Shown one piece after another: positions 34,427-42,398 of a DNA stretch of 64,000 nucleotides (positions are counted from its first letter, which is position 1; each line of letters opens with the position of its first letter). Origin of the DNA: Bacteroidota bacterium (lineage in GTDB: Bacteria; Bacteroidota; Bacteroidia; Flavobacteriales; Weeksellaceae); contig JAEXBS010000058.1 of NCBI GenBank assembly GCA_023393915.1, positions 62,001-126,000 on the forward strand. Direction: 5' to 3'. The notes under the pieces are model-generated. The model saw only the letters and a list, made by a program, of their open reading frames with translations, had not been told where the DNA came from and ran no database searches. Position numbers and translations under genes: made by a program.

Positions 34427-36294
34427 GGTAGATTCTCGTTTTCTTCCTGATCTTGGTCGTTCCAATCGTGGGTGTCAAAATTAAGGTTGTCTAAAGATAA
34501 AAGTGCTTCCTCCCTTTGGATGCTTTCTCGAGTAGAGAAGAACAGATCGCCACCCTCTTCGTATTTCTTAGCAATTTTTCTAAGGGAAGTTTTGTCAATA
34601 TTGATGAAACGTTTTCCTAGTCTTGCAGCAGTGTATTTTCTTATTCCGGTTTCATGGATGACATCGGTAGCCATATCCACGGCAGTTCCAAGCGTCTCCC
34701 GGTAAACATTGTCGATGCCGTGGTTGATGTAGTGGTAGGCGTCAAGACGGTTCTTTGCCCGCACGAAGATCTTTACTTTAGGATAGTGTTCTTTGACCGT
34801 TTCTGCAATGAATTTATTGGATTCAGGATCTTCTAAAGCAACCACTAGAATCTCAGCATCTGAAATTCCTGCAGCTCTTAATATAGGCAGACGGGTCGCA
34901 TCGCCGAAAAAGACTTTAAAACCAAAACTTCTAAGCAGTTTGATGCGCTCAGGGTCATGATCCAGAACGGTTGCGGATATTTTGCTTGCCCTTAATAGTC
35001 GTCCCACCGTACTTCCAAAATGCCCAAATCCAACAATTATAACCTTTTTCTGAGCCACTGGAGAATCGAGGATATTGAAGGGCTGTTCCGTTGGTACTTT
35101 CGTTTTAGTAGTTCTTGGAAGTAGGTATTTATCGTAAATGATTAAAAGGATGGGGGTAACGGACATCGTGATGGCAGTCACGGCCATCATTTGTGAATTA
35201 AGGTGAGCGGGTATAAGGTAGAGGTTCTGTGAATAATTTAGTAGAACAAAGGCAAATTCTCCTACTTGGGATAGAGCAAAAGCATAAAATAAGTTCTGCA
35301 TTTTTTCTAGTCTAAAGAACTTTCCAATCGCCAGGAGTACCAAAAGTTTGATCGCTAGAACACTAAAAGCGGTAGTAAAAATAAATACAGGATCACTTTT
35401 AATTACACTGAAATTAATAGTGGCTCCTACACTTACAAAGAAAATGGCGAGAAGCAGTCCTTTGAAAGGATTGATTTGAGCTTCAAGTTCGTGTTTGAAT
35501 TCGCTGTTGGCCAGCATCACACCCGCTAAAAACGCACCTAAAGCAGCAGAAAGTCCTATGGCTACCATGAGTTCAGAGACACCAATTACTAAAAACAGGG
35601 AGGAAGCTGTTAGCAGCTCGCTCATACCGGCTTTAGAAACATAGCGTAAAAAGGGTACAAAAACATACCTTCCTAATAGAACTAGGGCCGCGACACCTAA
35701 AACTACAGTAAGTCCCTGCATCCATTCAGGAAGTGTTTGGATCAAGACTTGGACTTCGTTGTCTTCTTTGATTTCATATTTTGCTATCAGAGGTAAAAGT
35801 GCTAAAATAGGAATCACGGCAATGTCTTGGAATAGTAAGGTCGCAAACGAGGCTTCTCCAGCAGAGGTTTGAATTAGGTTTTTTTCCTGTAGCATCTGAA
35901 GAACAATCGCTGTTGAGGAGAGTGCAAAACACATGGCGACGGCTATGGCCTGATTAATTTGCCATCCCGCTAAGGTGAAGGCTAAAAATAGTAGTCCAAT
36001 GGTTAGAAGTACCTGAGACATGCCTAATCCCAGAATTCGTTTTCGCATGGCCCAGAATTTTCTGGGTTCAAGCTCAAGTCCCACGATGAAAAGCAGCATC
36101 ACTACTCCAAACTCTGTGGCGTGCATAATGTCGTCGGTTTCATTGCCGGTCAGTTTGAGTGCAAACGGCCCAATGATTACTCCACCTAGAATGTATCCAA
36201 TCACAGAGCTCAGCCCTAATTTTCTAACCAGAGGAACCATGATTAAAGCGGCTCCTAAGAAAATGAGTAAGTTTAAAGCAAAGTGTGTTTCCAT
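34423..36294 (-). CDS. CPA2 cation:proton antiporter with RCK domain (KefB/KefC-like)
   Basis: An inner-membrane K+/H+-type antiporter of 623 residues. About 12-13 hydrophobic helices span residues 5-385, with typical stretches LGLSSVIGYILGGVIIGPFA and GAFLAGVMLANSEFKHELE. A TrkA-N (RCK) domain follows with GFGHFGSTVGRLL (GxGxxG), HDPERIKLLRSFGFKVFFGD and a downstream Asp/Glu for NAD binding. The last about 100 residues are a TrkA-C-like tail. It lies directly downstream of a KefG/KefF-type oxidoreductase with touching ends, which supports a Kef-like electrophile-gated system. Substrate ion is not proven. Confidence 0.9.
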   Translation of the reverse strand: METHFALNLLIFLGAALIMVPLVRKLGLSSVIGYILGGVIIGPFALKLTGNETDDIMHATEFGVVMLLFIVGLELEPRKFWAMRKRILGLGMSQVLLTIGLLFLAFTLAGWQINQAIAVAMCFALSSTAIVLQMLQEKNLIQTSAGEASFATLLFQDIAVIPILALLPLIAKYEIKEDNEVQVLIQTLPEWMQGLTVVLGVAALVLLGRYVFVPFLRYVSKAGMSELLTASSLFLVIGVSELMVAIGLSAALGAFLAGVMLANSEFKHELEAQINPFKGLLLAIFFVSVGATINFSVIKSDPVFIFTTAFSVLAIKLLVLLAIGKFFRLEKMQNLFYAFALSQVGEFAFVLLNYSQNLYLIPAHLNSQMMAVTAITMSVTPILLIIYDKYLLPRTTKTKVPTEQPFNILDSPVAQKKVIIVGFGHFGSTVGRLLRASKISATVLDHDPERIKLLRSFGFKVFFGDATRLPILRAAGISDAEILVVALEDPESNKFIAETVKEHYPKVKIFVRAKNRLDAYHYINHGIDNVYRETLGTAVDMATDVIHETGIRKYTAARLGKRFINIDKTSLRKIAKKYEEGGDLFFSTRESIQREEALLSLDNLNFDTHDWNDQDQEENENLP

Positions 36295-36815
36295 TAATGA
36301 TCAAGCGTTTTACTGAAGTGGAGTTTGTGCTCAATAATCTCTTTCTTGGTCAGCGACTCGGCTTCATAAACAATGTAAGGCGTTTTGAGGTCGGCCTCAA
36401 AAGCTTGAAAAATAAGCAAGAGTCCACTGATGAGTTCTTCAACGCTATATCCATGTTTTCCTTCTTTGCCGAAGGATCGCTCTTTGCTTCGAGTTGTAGT
36501 AAGGATGTGAACCTCTTTGCCTTCAAAGGGATTGAGTACTTCGGTGCTGATCCATGTAGGATCTAATACTTCGTCTAGATAAAGCCTAAGCAGAGGTGGA
36601 AGTCCGAACCAAATGAGGGGGAAATGAAGAATAAATCTTTCGTAATTCTGAAGCCTTTTTCTTTCCTTAAAAGCGGGAATATAAAAATCTGGATATTCTT
36701 CATATAAGTCCAAGAAATCGTAATGCTGATGCCTCTCATAAAAATTTATCAGCACTCGGTTGGAGAAAGAATACTCCAAATAAGGATGGGCAAAAATGAC
36801 AAGTGTCTTTTTCAA
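36294..36815 (-). CDS. KefG/KefF-like NAD(P)H oxidoreductase (flavodoxin fold), TTG start
   Basis: A 173-residue flavodoxin-fold protein that in the Kef systems binds and activates the antiporter. KTLVIFAHPYLEYSFSNRVL carries the FMN-binding N-terminus. ILHFPLIWFGLPPLLRLYLD is the family's second FMN/partner loop (PLxWFGxPxxLKxxxDxV pattern). LTTTRSKERSFGKEGKHGYS follows. The only sensible start is a TTG at 36815; no in-frame ATG precedes the FAHP motif. Its last base is shared with the antiporter ATG, so the two are translationally coupled. Confidence 0.88.
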   Translation of the reverse strand: MKKTLVIFAHPYLEYSFSNRVLINFYERHQHYDFLDLYEEYPDFYIPAFKERKRLQNYERFILHFPLIWFGLPPLLRLYLDEVLDPTWISTEVLNPFEGKEVHILTTTRSKERSFGKEGKHGYSVEELISGLLLIFQAFEADLKTPYIVYEAESLTKKEIIEHKLHFSKTLDH

Positions 36816-36864
36816 AAATTGCTATTTAAATACTATTTATTGCAAGAGCGAAAGGAAAAAAAGT

Positions 36865-37680
36865 TTACCAACCTCCTGAAGCACCACCGCCCCCAAAGCT
36901 ACCGCCACCTCCGAAGCCTCCAAATCCGCCGCCTCCAAAGCCTCCACCAAAGCCTCCTCCGCGTCCTGAGCCTCCCATAGGTGGGAAAGGGAAGAAGCCT
37001 CCAGGATAGCTGCGCCTTCCTCGTTTACTTAAAATAACATCTCGGTCGTCGTCGCCATAATAGCCGCCTCCGCCGCCACTGTTTTTTGAGATAATGATGA
37101 CCAGAATGATAATGAATAACAGGGCTATAAAAAGAGCGCGACCGTTAATAGTTTCTCCTGAGGTTTTTTTAACAATAGGTTTGAACTGTCCTTGAACCGT
37201 TTCCATCAAGGCTGTGGTTCCCCGATCAATACCTTCGTACCATTCTCCTTTTTTAAAACTTGGAGCAATCAGGTAGTCAATGATTTGTCCTGCTACAGAA
37301 GCAGTTAAATACTTTTCAACGGCTCGACCCTGTTGAATGGAGAGGGTGCGGTCCTCGGTTGCGATTAAAAGAACAATCCCGTTGTCAATATCCTTTTTCC
37401 CGATTTCCCAAGCTTCTCCAAATTCCCAGGCTAGAAAATTAATATCTTCTCCTCCAGTGGAAGGGATAATAATCACTTCTATTTCCGTTGAAGTGGAATC
37501 TTCAAATTTAATCAGCTTCTCATTAAGCGTATTTTTCTCCTGCTCCGAAAGAATACCAACTTCGTCGTATACAGGATACAGGACGGTTGGCTTTTCCGGA
37601 ATCTTATACTGTCCTAAAACCAAGGCAGCAAAAGATAGGAAAGTAAATAAGGTTAAAAATTTACGAGAAACTAAGTTCAT
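36865..37680 (-). CDS. TPM domain protein (YgcG-like) with glycine-rich C-terminus
   Basis: A membrane-anchored protein, started at 37680 (MNLVSRKFLTLFTFLSFAAL) for its signal peptide; the ATG at 37707 would bury it. The TPM domain (residues about 30-165) contains VLYPVYDEVGILSEQEKNTL and NGIVLLIATEDRTLSIQQGR. A helix near residues 185-200 follows. A low-complexity tail of GGGxGGG repeats ends in SFGGGGASGGW. TPM proteins act in membrane or photosystem maintenance; the bacterial role is unclear. It overlaps the upstream TPM gene by 20 bases and forms an operon with it and lemA. Confidence 0.87.
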   Translation of the reverse strand: MNLVSRKFLTLFTFLSFAALVLGQYKIPEKPTVLYPVYDEVGILSEQEKNTLNEKLIKFEDSTSTEIEVIIIPSTGGEDINFLAWEFGEAWEIGKKDIDNGIVLLIATEDRTLSIQQGRAVEKYLTASVAGQIIDYLIAPSFKKGEWYEGIDRGTTALMETVQGQFKPIVKKTSGETINGRALFIALLFIIILVIIISKNSGGGGGYYGDDDRDVILSKRGRRSYPGGFFPFPPMGGSGRGGGFGGGFGGGGFGGFGGGGSFGGGGASGGW

Positions 37681-38089
37681 TAGACAGTTCGTTTGGATTT
37701 TCTCCATTGTGAGGGAAATGTTTTTTAAGCTCTTCGCCAGTTCTTAGAATGGCGGTTTCTAAAGCTTTAAAATAATTTCCCTTTTGAAACTCATAAGTGA
37801 TATAATCGTGAAGCTCGTCCCAAAAGAACTGCTTCACTTTTTTATGAATGCCTTCGTCTCCGATGATGGTCAAATACTTTTGTTCAAAATTAACATGAAA
37901 CAAAACCCCATTGCGCTGTAAGGTCCTCCGCATACCTAATTTTTCAAAAACAGAGAGCGCAACTTTGGCATTTTCACTCACGGTGTTCGAATCAATGTGT
38001 ACCCGTATCTCCCCAGTGGAATGCTCTTCGGCAAGGCGAATAGCCTCCACTAGGTGGGCCATCTCGTTTTCGGAGAGAAAATCACTCAT
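37661..38089 (-). CDS. Second TPM domain protein, cytoplasmic type
   Basis: A 142-residue TPM-domain protein without a signal peptide or transmembrane helix. MAHLVEAIRLAEEHSTGEIR opens the domain. MRRTLQRNGVLFHVNFEQKY and the YLTIIGDEGIHKKV segment match the TPM core. Genes in the order lemA, short TPM, long TPM recur in Bacteroidota, so the three proteins probably work together. It lies 13 bases after lemA and overlaps the next gene. Confidence 0.87.
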   Translation of the reverse strand: MSDFLSENEMAHLVEAIRLAEEHSTGEIRVHIDSNTVSENAKVALSVFEKLGMRRTLQRNGVLFHVNFEQKYLTIIGDEGIHKKVKQFFWDELHDYITYEFQKGNYFKALETAILRTGEELKKHFPHNGENPNELSNELSFS

Positions 38090-38102
38090 AATTAGTGGTT
38101 TG

Positions 38103-38711
38103 TTAGTCAGTGAATACTTCTGGAGCTACTTCTGCACCAGCAGTAGCCTTGAAATAAGGTTTTTCACCTTTACCAAATAGACCCGCTAAAACATTGTTAG
38201 GGAAGGTTTTAACTAAATTGTTGTATTCTTCCACAGCACCGTTATAGGTCACGGTTTCAGCTCTAATGGAATTTTCAATTGCTGTATATTCTCTTTGGAA
38301 ATTGATGTACTGCTGATCCGCTTTTAAGTTTGGATACTGCTCAACTACAGCCATTAAACGACTCAAAGCACCGGAGAGTTCCCCTTGGGCTGCTTGGAAT
38401 CTAGCCATATCTGCTTCTGTCATATTGGTTGGATCAATAGTTACAGAAGTCGCTTTGGAACGCGCTTCAATTACATTGGTAAGGGTTTCTTGTTCGAATT
38501 GAGCATACGATTCTACTGTACGTTGTAAGTTTGGAATCAGGTTCGCTCTTTTCTGGTATACGGTTTCTACGTTCGACCATCTTGAATTCACTTTTTGTTC
38601 TCCTTGAACAAAACTATTGTACGCGTTCTTTCCCCAAAAGAAGAGAATTGCACCAATAACGAGGAGTGCGATTCCGATGGTACCTGCACTCATACAACCT
38701 CTATTTTTCAT
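38103..38711 (-). CDS. LemA family protein
   Basis: A 202-residue membrane-anchored coiled-coil protein. An N-terminal transmembrane helix lies at residues about 9-27 (GTIGIALLVIGAILFFWGKN). NSFVQGEQKVNSRWSNVETV and YQKRANLIPNLQRTVESYA are the LemA signature. YNNLVKTFPNNVLAGLFG closes the helical domain. The role is unknown, though LemA proteins recur next to TPM proteins and peptidases. It is the first gene of the lemA-TPM-TPM operon, with a -7 box at 38753-38760 that abuts the folA promoter. Confidence 0.92.
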   Translation of the reverse strand: MKNRGCMSAGTIGIALLVIGAILFFWGKNAYNSFVQGEQKVNSRWSNVETVYQKRANLIPNLQRTVESYAQFEQETLTNVIEARSKATSVTIDPTNMTEADMARFQAAQGELSGALSRLMAVVEQYPNLKADQQYINFQREYTAIENSIRAETVTYNGAVEEYNNLVKTFPNNVLAGLFGKGEKPYFKATAGAEVAPEVFTD

Positions 38712-38752
38712 AATTTAATTTTTTTTAAATGGTTTAATGCCTTGTAAATATA

Positions 38753-38772
38753 CAAATTTAGTGCTACTTTTG
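38753..38772. promoter_or_regulatory. Back-to-back -7 boxes of lemA (minus) and folA (plus)
   Basis: The minus-strand TAAATTTG (38753-38760) and plus-strand TACTTTTG (38765-38772) are four bases apart. Each polymerase footprint would cover the other's start, so the two transcripts should compete. Confidence 0.6.
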
Positions 38773-38789
38773 CTCAAAGTGAAAAAAAA

Positions 38790-39287
38790 ATGAGTACACT
38801 AATTGTGGCCATGGGTAAAAGCCGTCAGATTGGTTTTGAGAATCAATTGTTATGGCACCTTCCAAGAGATTTAAAGCATTTTAAGACCTTAACCGACGGG
38901 CATCCGATTGTGATGGGACGTAAAACTTTTGAAAGTATCGGAAGACCTTTACCGAACCGAACTAATATTGTGGTGAGTCGTCAGAAAGATTGGTTCATGG
39001 AAGGGATTTTAATTGTAGGAAGTCTTAAGGAAGCACTTAAGTTTGCAAAGAAAATTGACCCTGAATATTTTGTGCTTGGAGGAGGAACCCTTTATGAGCA
39101 GACCATGGAAAAGGCTGAGCGATTGGAAGTGACCTTAGTAGATACCGATCCAAAGGCCGATACTTTTTTTCCGCCCATCGATCCAAAGATTTGGGTAAAG
39201 ACAAAAGAAGAATGCCATGAGGCGGATGAGAAGAATGAATTTTCACTTTGCTTTCAGACTTATGAAAGAAATGAGACTTTAGGCTAA
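38790..39287 (+). CDS. folA: Dihydrofolate reductase
   Basis: Reduces dihydrofolate to tetrahydrofolate with NADPH. The N-terminus LIVAMGKSRQIGFENQLLWH and LPRDLKHFKTLTDGH hold the Trp loop and the Asp/Glu substrate contact (D in PRDLKHF). GRKTFESIGRPLPNRTNIVV binds NADPH, and FVLGGGTLYEQTM is the GG motif. The 165 residues are typical. It is divergent from lemA with a shared promoter region. Together with folK elsewhere in the window it serves folate synthesis, but the two genes are unlinked. Confidence 0.95.
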   Translation: MSTLIVAMGKSRQIGFENQLLWHLPRDLKHFKTLTDGHPIVMGRKTFESIGRPLPNRTNIVVSRQKDWFMEGILIVGSLKEALKFAKKIDPEYFVLGGGTLYEQTMEKAERLEVTLVDTDPKADTFFPPIDPKIWVKTKEECHEADEKNEFSLCFQTYERNETLG

Positions 39288-39345
39288 GGGAAGTAAGTAA
39301 AAGAAGAGTTTTTAAAGGAGATAAGGAATTGTACAAGCGTTTTTT

Positions 39346-39353
39346 TATCTTTG
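39346..39353 (+). promoter_or_regulatory. -7 box of the 39373 gene
   Basis: TATCTTTG, 19 bases before the ATG at 39373. Confidence 0.5.
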
Positions 39354-39372
39354 CACTTTAGAAAAAAAAAGG

Positions 39373-39942
39373 ATGCATAAAATAATAAAATTAGTCATAG
39401 CTGCCGCTATTTTGGGTCTGGGTATTTACATGATGTTTTTTACTCGTGAAACCGGATGGGGGATTGTAGTTACTCTTTTAACCGCAATTCCTGTTTTCTT
39501 GTTCTTCAAAAACGAATTCATTTTGCTTTCTTTTTGGCACATGAGAAAACAAAATACGGAGAAGGCAGGCAAATGGCTTGAACGTATAACAAATTACACA
39601 AGTCAACTGCACCGCTCTCAATACGGTTATTACCACTATCTTCAAGGGCTTACCTTAGCGCAAGATTCTCCTTCAAAAGTAGAACCTTTAATGAAGAAGG
39701 CGCTAGAATACGGTCTGAACATGAAGCACGATCGCGCGATGGCTCATTTGAATTTGGCAGCGGTTGCGATTTCTAGAGGAAGAAAACAAGAAGGGCAAAG
39801 GCTTTTAGATGAAGCGAAGAAGTTGGATTCAGCGGGAATGATGACCGATCAGATTCGTATGATGAAAGAGCAATTAAAAATGCCTTCTATGCAAAAGCAC
39901 ATGCACAATCCGCATATGAGACAAAGAGGAAAGTTCTTCTAA
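39373..39942 (+). CDS. Small membrane protein with TPR-like C-terminus, unknown function
   Basis: A 189-residue protein. The first about 52 residues hold two hydrophobic helices (LVIAAAILGLGIYMMF and IVVTLLTAIPVFLFF). The rest looks like tetratricopeptide-type helical pairs: KAGKWLERITNYTSQLHRSQ, YYHYLQGLTLAQDSPSKVEP and AHLNLAAVAISRGRKQEGQR fit the TPR A/B helix pattern. The C-terminus is Met/His/Arg-rich (MQKHMHNPHMRQRGKFF). I know no function. It is monocistronic with its own promoter box and a strong terminator. Confidence 0.75.
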   Translation: MHKIIKLVIAAAILGLGIYMMFFTRETGWGIVVTLLTAIPVFLFFKNEFILLSFWHMRKQNTEKAGKWLERITNYTSQLHRSQYGYYHYLQGLTLAQDSPSKVEPLMKKALEYGLNMKHDRAMAHLNLAAVAISRGRKQEGQRLLDEAKKLDSAGMMTDQIRMMKEQLKMPSMQKHMHNPHMRQRGKFF

Positions 39943-39968
39943 GGGAGCTAACTCAATAAAAATAGAAT

Positions 39969-39995
39969 ACCTAAAGTCCTTAAAAAACTTTAGGT
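39969..39995 (+). terminator. Terminator of the TPR-like membrane protein gene
   Basis: A 9-base stem ACCTAAAGT / ACTTTAGGT, followed by a run of eight T. Confidence 0.85.
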
Positions 39996-40028
39996 TTTTT
40001 TTTGATCCTTTTCAATGTCTATCCTTGT

Positions 40029-40667
40029 TTAGTCATCAAATCGGGAGTTGTGATCATAAAACTTTGGAATCTGCCAATGGTATTGTACGGCAAGAGTTCT
40101 TATTATTACAATCACGAGAATGGTTGAAATTTGAACCACTAAATAGGAAAGGGAGGTGAAATTCACTAGAGCTAGAAATAGTACGCCCCCTACAATACAA
40201 GCCGTAGCATAAATTTCCTTTCGGAAAATAAGAGGAATCCGATTCAGGAAAATATCACGAATAATACCCCCAAAGCAGCCTGTGATGGTTCCTAGTGTAA
40301 GACAAATGAGAGGGTGTAGTTCTTGAGAAAGACCCTTTTGTATTCCTATAATGGTGAAAAGTCCTAGCCCAAAACTATCGAAGATAAATAGGGTGACTTT
40401 AAAGTTTTTTTCAAAGGTTTTAACAACAAAAGCTAGGAGGGTTCCAAAAAGAATGGTGAAGCAGTAGAGCATGTCTCTCATCCAAAATACGGGAACGTCT
40501 AATAAGACATCACGGACGGTACCTCCCCCTACAGAAGTGATGAATGCAATAATGAGTACACCAAAGGGATCTAAGCGTTTCTGCATGGCCGCAAAAGCAC
40601 CCGACATGGCAAAAGATAGGGTTCCTAAGACCTCAATGGCTAAATTGATGTTCTGATGAAAATCCAA
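40029..40667 (-). CDS. Trimeric intracellular cation channel family protein (YicG/UPF0126)
   Basis: A 212-residue membrane protein with seven predicted hydrophobic helices and an internal duplication. Each half has a glycine-rich kink: SVGGGTVRDVLLD in the first and CFGGIIRDIFLN in the second. This matches the bacterial TRIC channel family. The start is a TTG at 40667, because the next ATG lies after the first helix begins. It is the last gene of ddl-coaD-TRIC, 13 bases after coaD. The ion selectivity is not readable. Confidence 0.87.
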   Translation of the reverse strand: MDFHQNINLAIEVLGTLSFAMSGAFAAMQKRLDPFGVLIIAFITSVGGGTVRDVLLDVPVFWMRDMLYCFTILFGTLLAFVVKTFEKNFKVTLFIFDSFGLGLFTIIGIQKGLSQELHPLICLTLGTITGCFGGIIRDIFLNRIPLIFRKEIYATACIVGGVLFLALVNFTSLSYLVVQISTILVIVIIRTLAVQYHWQIPKFYDHNSRFDD

Positions 40668-40680
40668 ATCTTGGTTTTTT

Positions 40681-41148
40681 TTATTTGTTGACGCGTACGG
40701 CTTCTGGAACTAATAGTTCGTATTCCCCATCAAAAGAAATGATTTCCCTTACAATACTACTGGAAATAAACGATTTTCCGGAAGAGGTAAGTAAGAAAAG
40801 GGTTTCAATTTTATTCTGATGGGTTAAGGTTCTATTGGTTTGAGCTATGGCCTTTTCAAATTCAAAATCGGCAGGATTTCTTAGTCCACGAAGTATAAAA
40901 TTCACACCTTTACTGCGGCAGTAATCAATGGTCAGTCCTTCGAAACTATCTACTTCTACAGAAGGGTATTTTTCAAAAGTTTTACGGATAAACTCCTTTC
41001 TTTGCTGTAAGGAGAACATGTATTTCTTTTGGGAATTTTGTCCGATGGCAATTATGATTTTATCGAAAAGAGGAAGTGCTCTTTCTACAATATCAAAATG
41101 ACCTAAAGTAATGGGATCAAAGGATCCTGGAAATACTGCAACTCTCAT
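40681..41148 (-). CDS. coaD: Pantetheine-phosphate adenylyltransferase
   Basis: Forms dephospho-CoA from 4'-phosphopantetheine and ATP. The nucleotidyltransferase motif FPGSFDPITLGHFDIVERAL includes the T/HxGH (TLGH) ATP site. RGLRNPADFEFEKAIAQTNR binds substrate, and the C-terminal SSSIVREI is the ISSS..R motif. The 155 residues match family length. It starts four bases after ddl and precedes the TRIC-like gene. Confidence 0.96.
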   Translation of the reverse strand: MRVAVFPGSFDPITLGHFDIVERALPLFDKIIIAIGQNSQKKYMFSLQQRKEFIRKTFEKYPSVEVDSFEGLTIDYCRSKGVNFILRGLRNPADFEFEKAIAQTNRTLTHQNKIETLFLLTSSGKSFISSSIVREIISFDGEYELLVPEAVRVNK

Positions 41149-41151
41149 AGT

Positions 41152-42144
41152 CTAGGGTAATTTTTTTTGTAATGCTTTTTCGACTTCTCCTCCACAGAGC
41201 TCTTCAATAGAGATTCCATAGTGGCTGGCTTGTTGAGGTAGAATTGAGGTAGGTGAAAAGCCGGGATTGGTATTCATTTCAAGCATGTACGGCGTGCCGT
41301 CAACTATAATGAATTCACTACGTGAAAATCCGCTCATGCCTAAGGCTTCGTAGGCGCGAATTGCAAGTTGCTCCACCTTTTGTCTGGTTTCTTCATCTAG
41401 GCGTGCTGGAGTGATTTCTTCACTAGCTCCTTCGTATTTAGCTTCGTAGTCAAAAAATTCATTTTTCGGAACAATTTCGGTCATGCCCAGGACAGTAGCT
41501 TTTCCTCCAAGATCCACTACACCAACAGAAACTTCCATACCGTCCAGAAAAGATTCCACTAGGATGTCCTCGTCTTCTTTAAATGCTAACTCAAAAGCCC
41601 CAGAAAACTCCTCTTTTGTTTTTACTTTGGTGATACCAAGGGAAGAGCCACTTTGATTGGGCTTTACAAAAACAGGAAGTCCTAATTCTTTAACTATGGA
41701 ATCAGGAGAAAGATCATCAGTTTGTCTTAGATAGATACTTTTTGCAGAAGGTATTCCGTATTTACCCAGCACTGCTAAAGTGTCTTTTTTATTAAAAGTG
41801 AGCGCACTTTGGTAAAATCCGCAGCCCGTATATCTTTGTCCAATGATGTCCCAATAAGCTTGAAGTTCACCGTTTTCTCCTGGTTTTCCATGCACAGTAT
41901 TGAAACAAACATCAAACTTCAGTAGGTAACCGCTCTCCATTTCCACAGAAAAGTCCGAAATATTCATCGGGATTTTTTCGTCATGATCGTCGATAAAATA
42001 CCACTGGTCCTTGAGAATGACAACGCGGTATACATTGTAGAGTTCGCGGCTGAGCGATTGATAGATCAGTTCTCCACTTTTTAGCGATACTTTGTATTCA
42101 TCGCTGTAACCCCCTACCACTACGGCTACATTTTTTTTGTTCAT
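41152..42144 (-). CDS. ddl: D-alanine--D-alanine ligase
   Basis: An ATP-grasp enzyme that makes D-Ala-D-Ala for peptidoglycan. VAVVVGGYSDEYKVSLKSG is the N-terminal domain, with G-G-x-S-x-E replaced by GGYSDEY. HGKPGENGELQAYWDIIGQ and YTGCGFYQSALTFNKKDTLA lie in the first half. PVFVKPNQSGSSLGITKVK binds ATP, and MLEMNTNPGFSPTSILPQ carries the Mg ligands and the final Ser region. The 330 residues fit. It has a TAnnTTTG promoter at 42167. Confidence 0.95.
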   Translation of the reverse strand: MNKKNVAVVVGGYSDEYKVSLKSGELIYQSLSRELYNVYRVVILKDQWYFIDDHDEKIPMNISDFSVEMESGYLLKFDVCFNTVHGKPGENGELQAYWDIIGQRYTGCGFYQSALTFNKKDTLAVLGKYGIPSAKSIYLRQTDDLSPDSIVKELGLPVFVKPNQSGSSLGITKVKTKEEFSGAFELAFKEDEDILVESFLDGMEVSVGVVDLGGKATVLGMTEIVPKNEFFDYEAKYEGASEEITPARLDEETRQKVEQLAIRAYEALGMSGFSRSEFIIVDGTPYMLEMNTNPGFSPTSILPQQASHYGISIEELCGGEVEKALQKKLP

Positions 42145-42166
42145 CCTAGAGTAAACTTATATTTCA

Positions 42167-42195
42167 CAAATGTAGCAAAATTGAGTAGGTTACAA
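42167..42195 (-). promoter_or_regulatory. Promoter of ddl-coaD-TRIC
   Basis: The minus strand reads TTG (42193-42195), an 18-base spacer, then TACATTTG (42167-42174), 22 bases before the ddl ATG. Confidence 0.55.
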
Positions 42196-42364
42196 AATCC
42201 TTAGTTGCAACTAGTTTATCCTTCGCCTTTTTGTGGAATTATGCTGGAATTTTTCCCGGTTTTCTTTGTGCTGAAGAAAGAAAATAGCTTCTTTTTGCAT
42301 TAAAGCAGGTATGGGCCTCCTGCTCTTTTATCTACATAGGACTTAATTTTCCCACTTTTTCTAT

Positions 42365-42372
42365 TATATTTG
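42365..42372 (+). promoter_or_regulatory. -7 box of the PASTA gene
   Basis: TATATTTG, 26 bases before the ATG. The rest of the 254-base gap (42145-42398) holds the ddl promoter, a 12-base palindrome at 42202-42213 and a small hairpin at 42304-42324. Confidence 0.55.
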
Positions 42373-42398
42373 CTATCTATTAACAAAGAAGACCCCTT

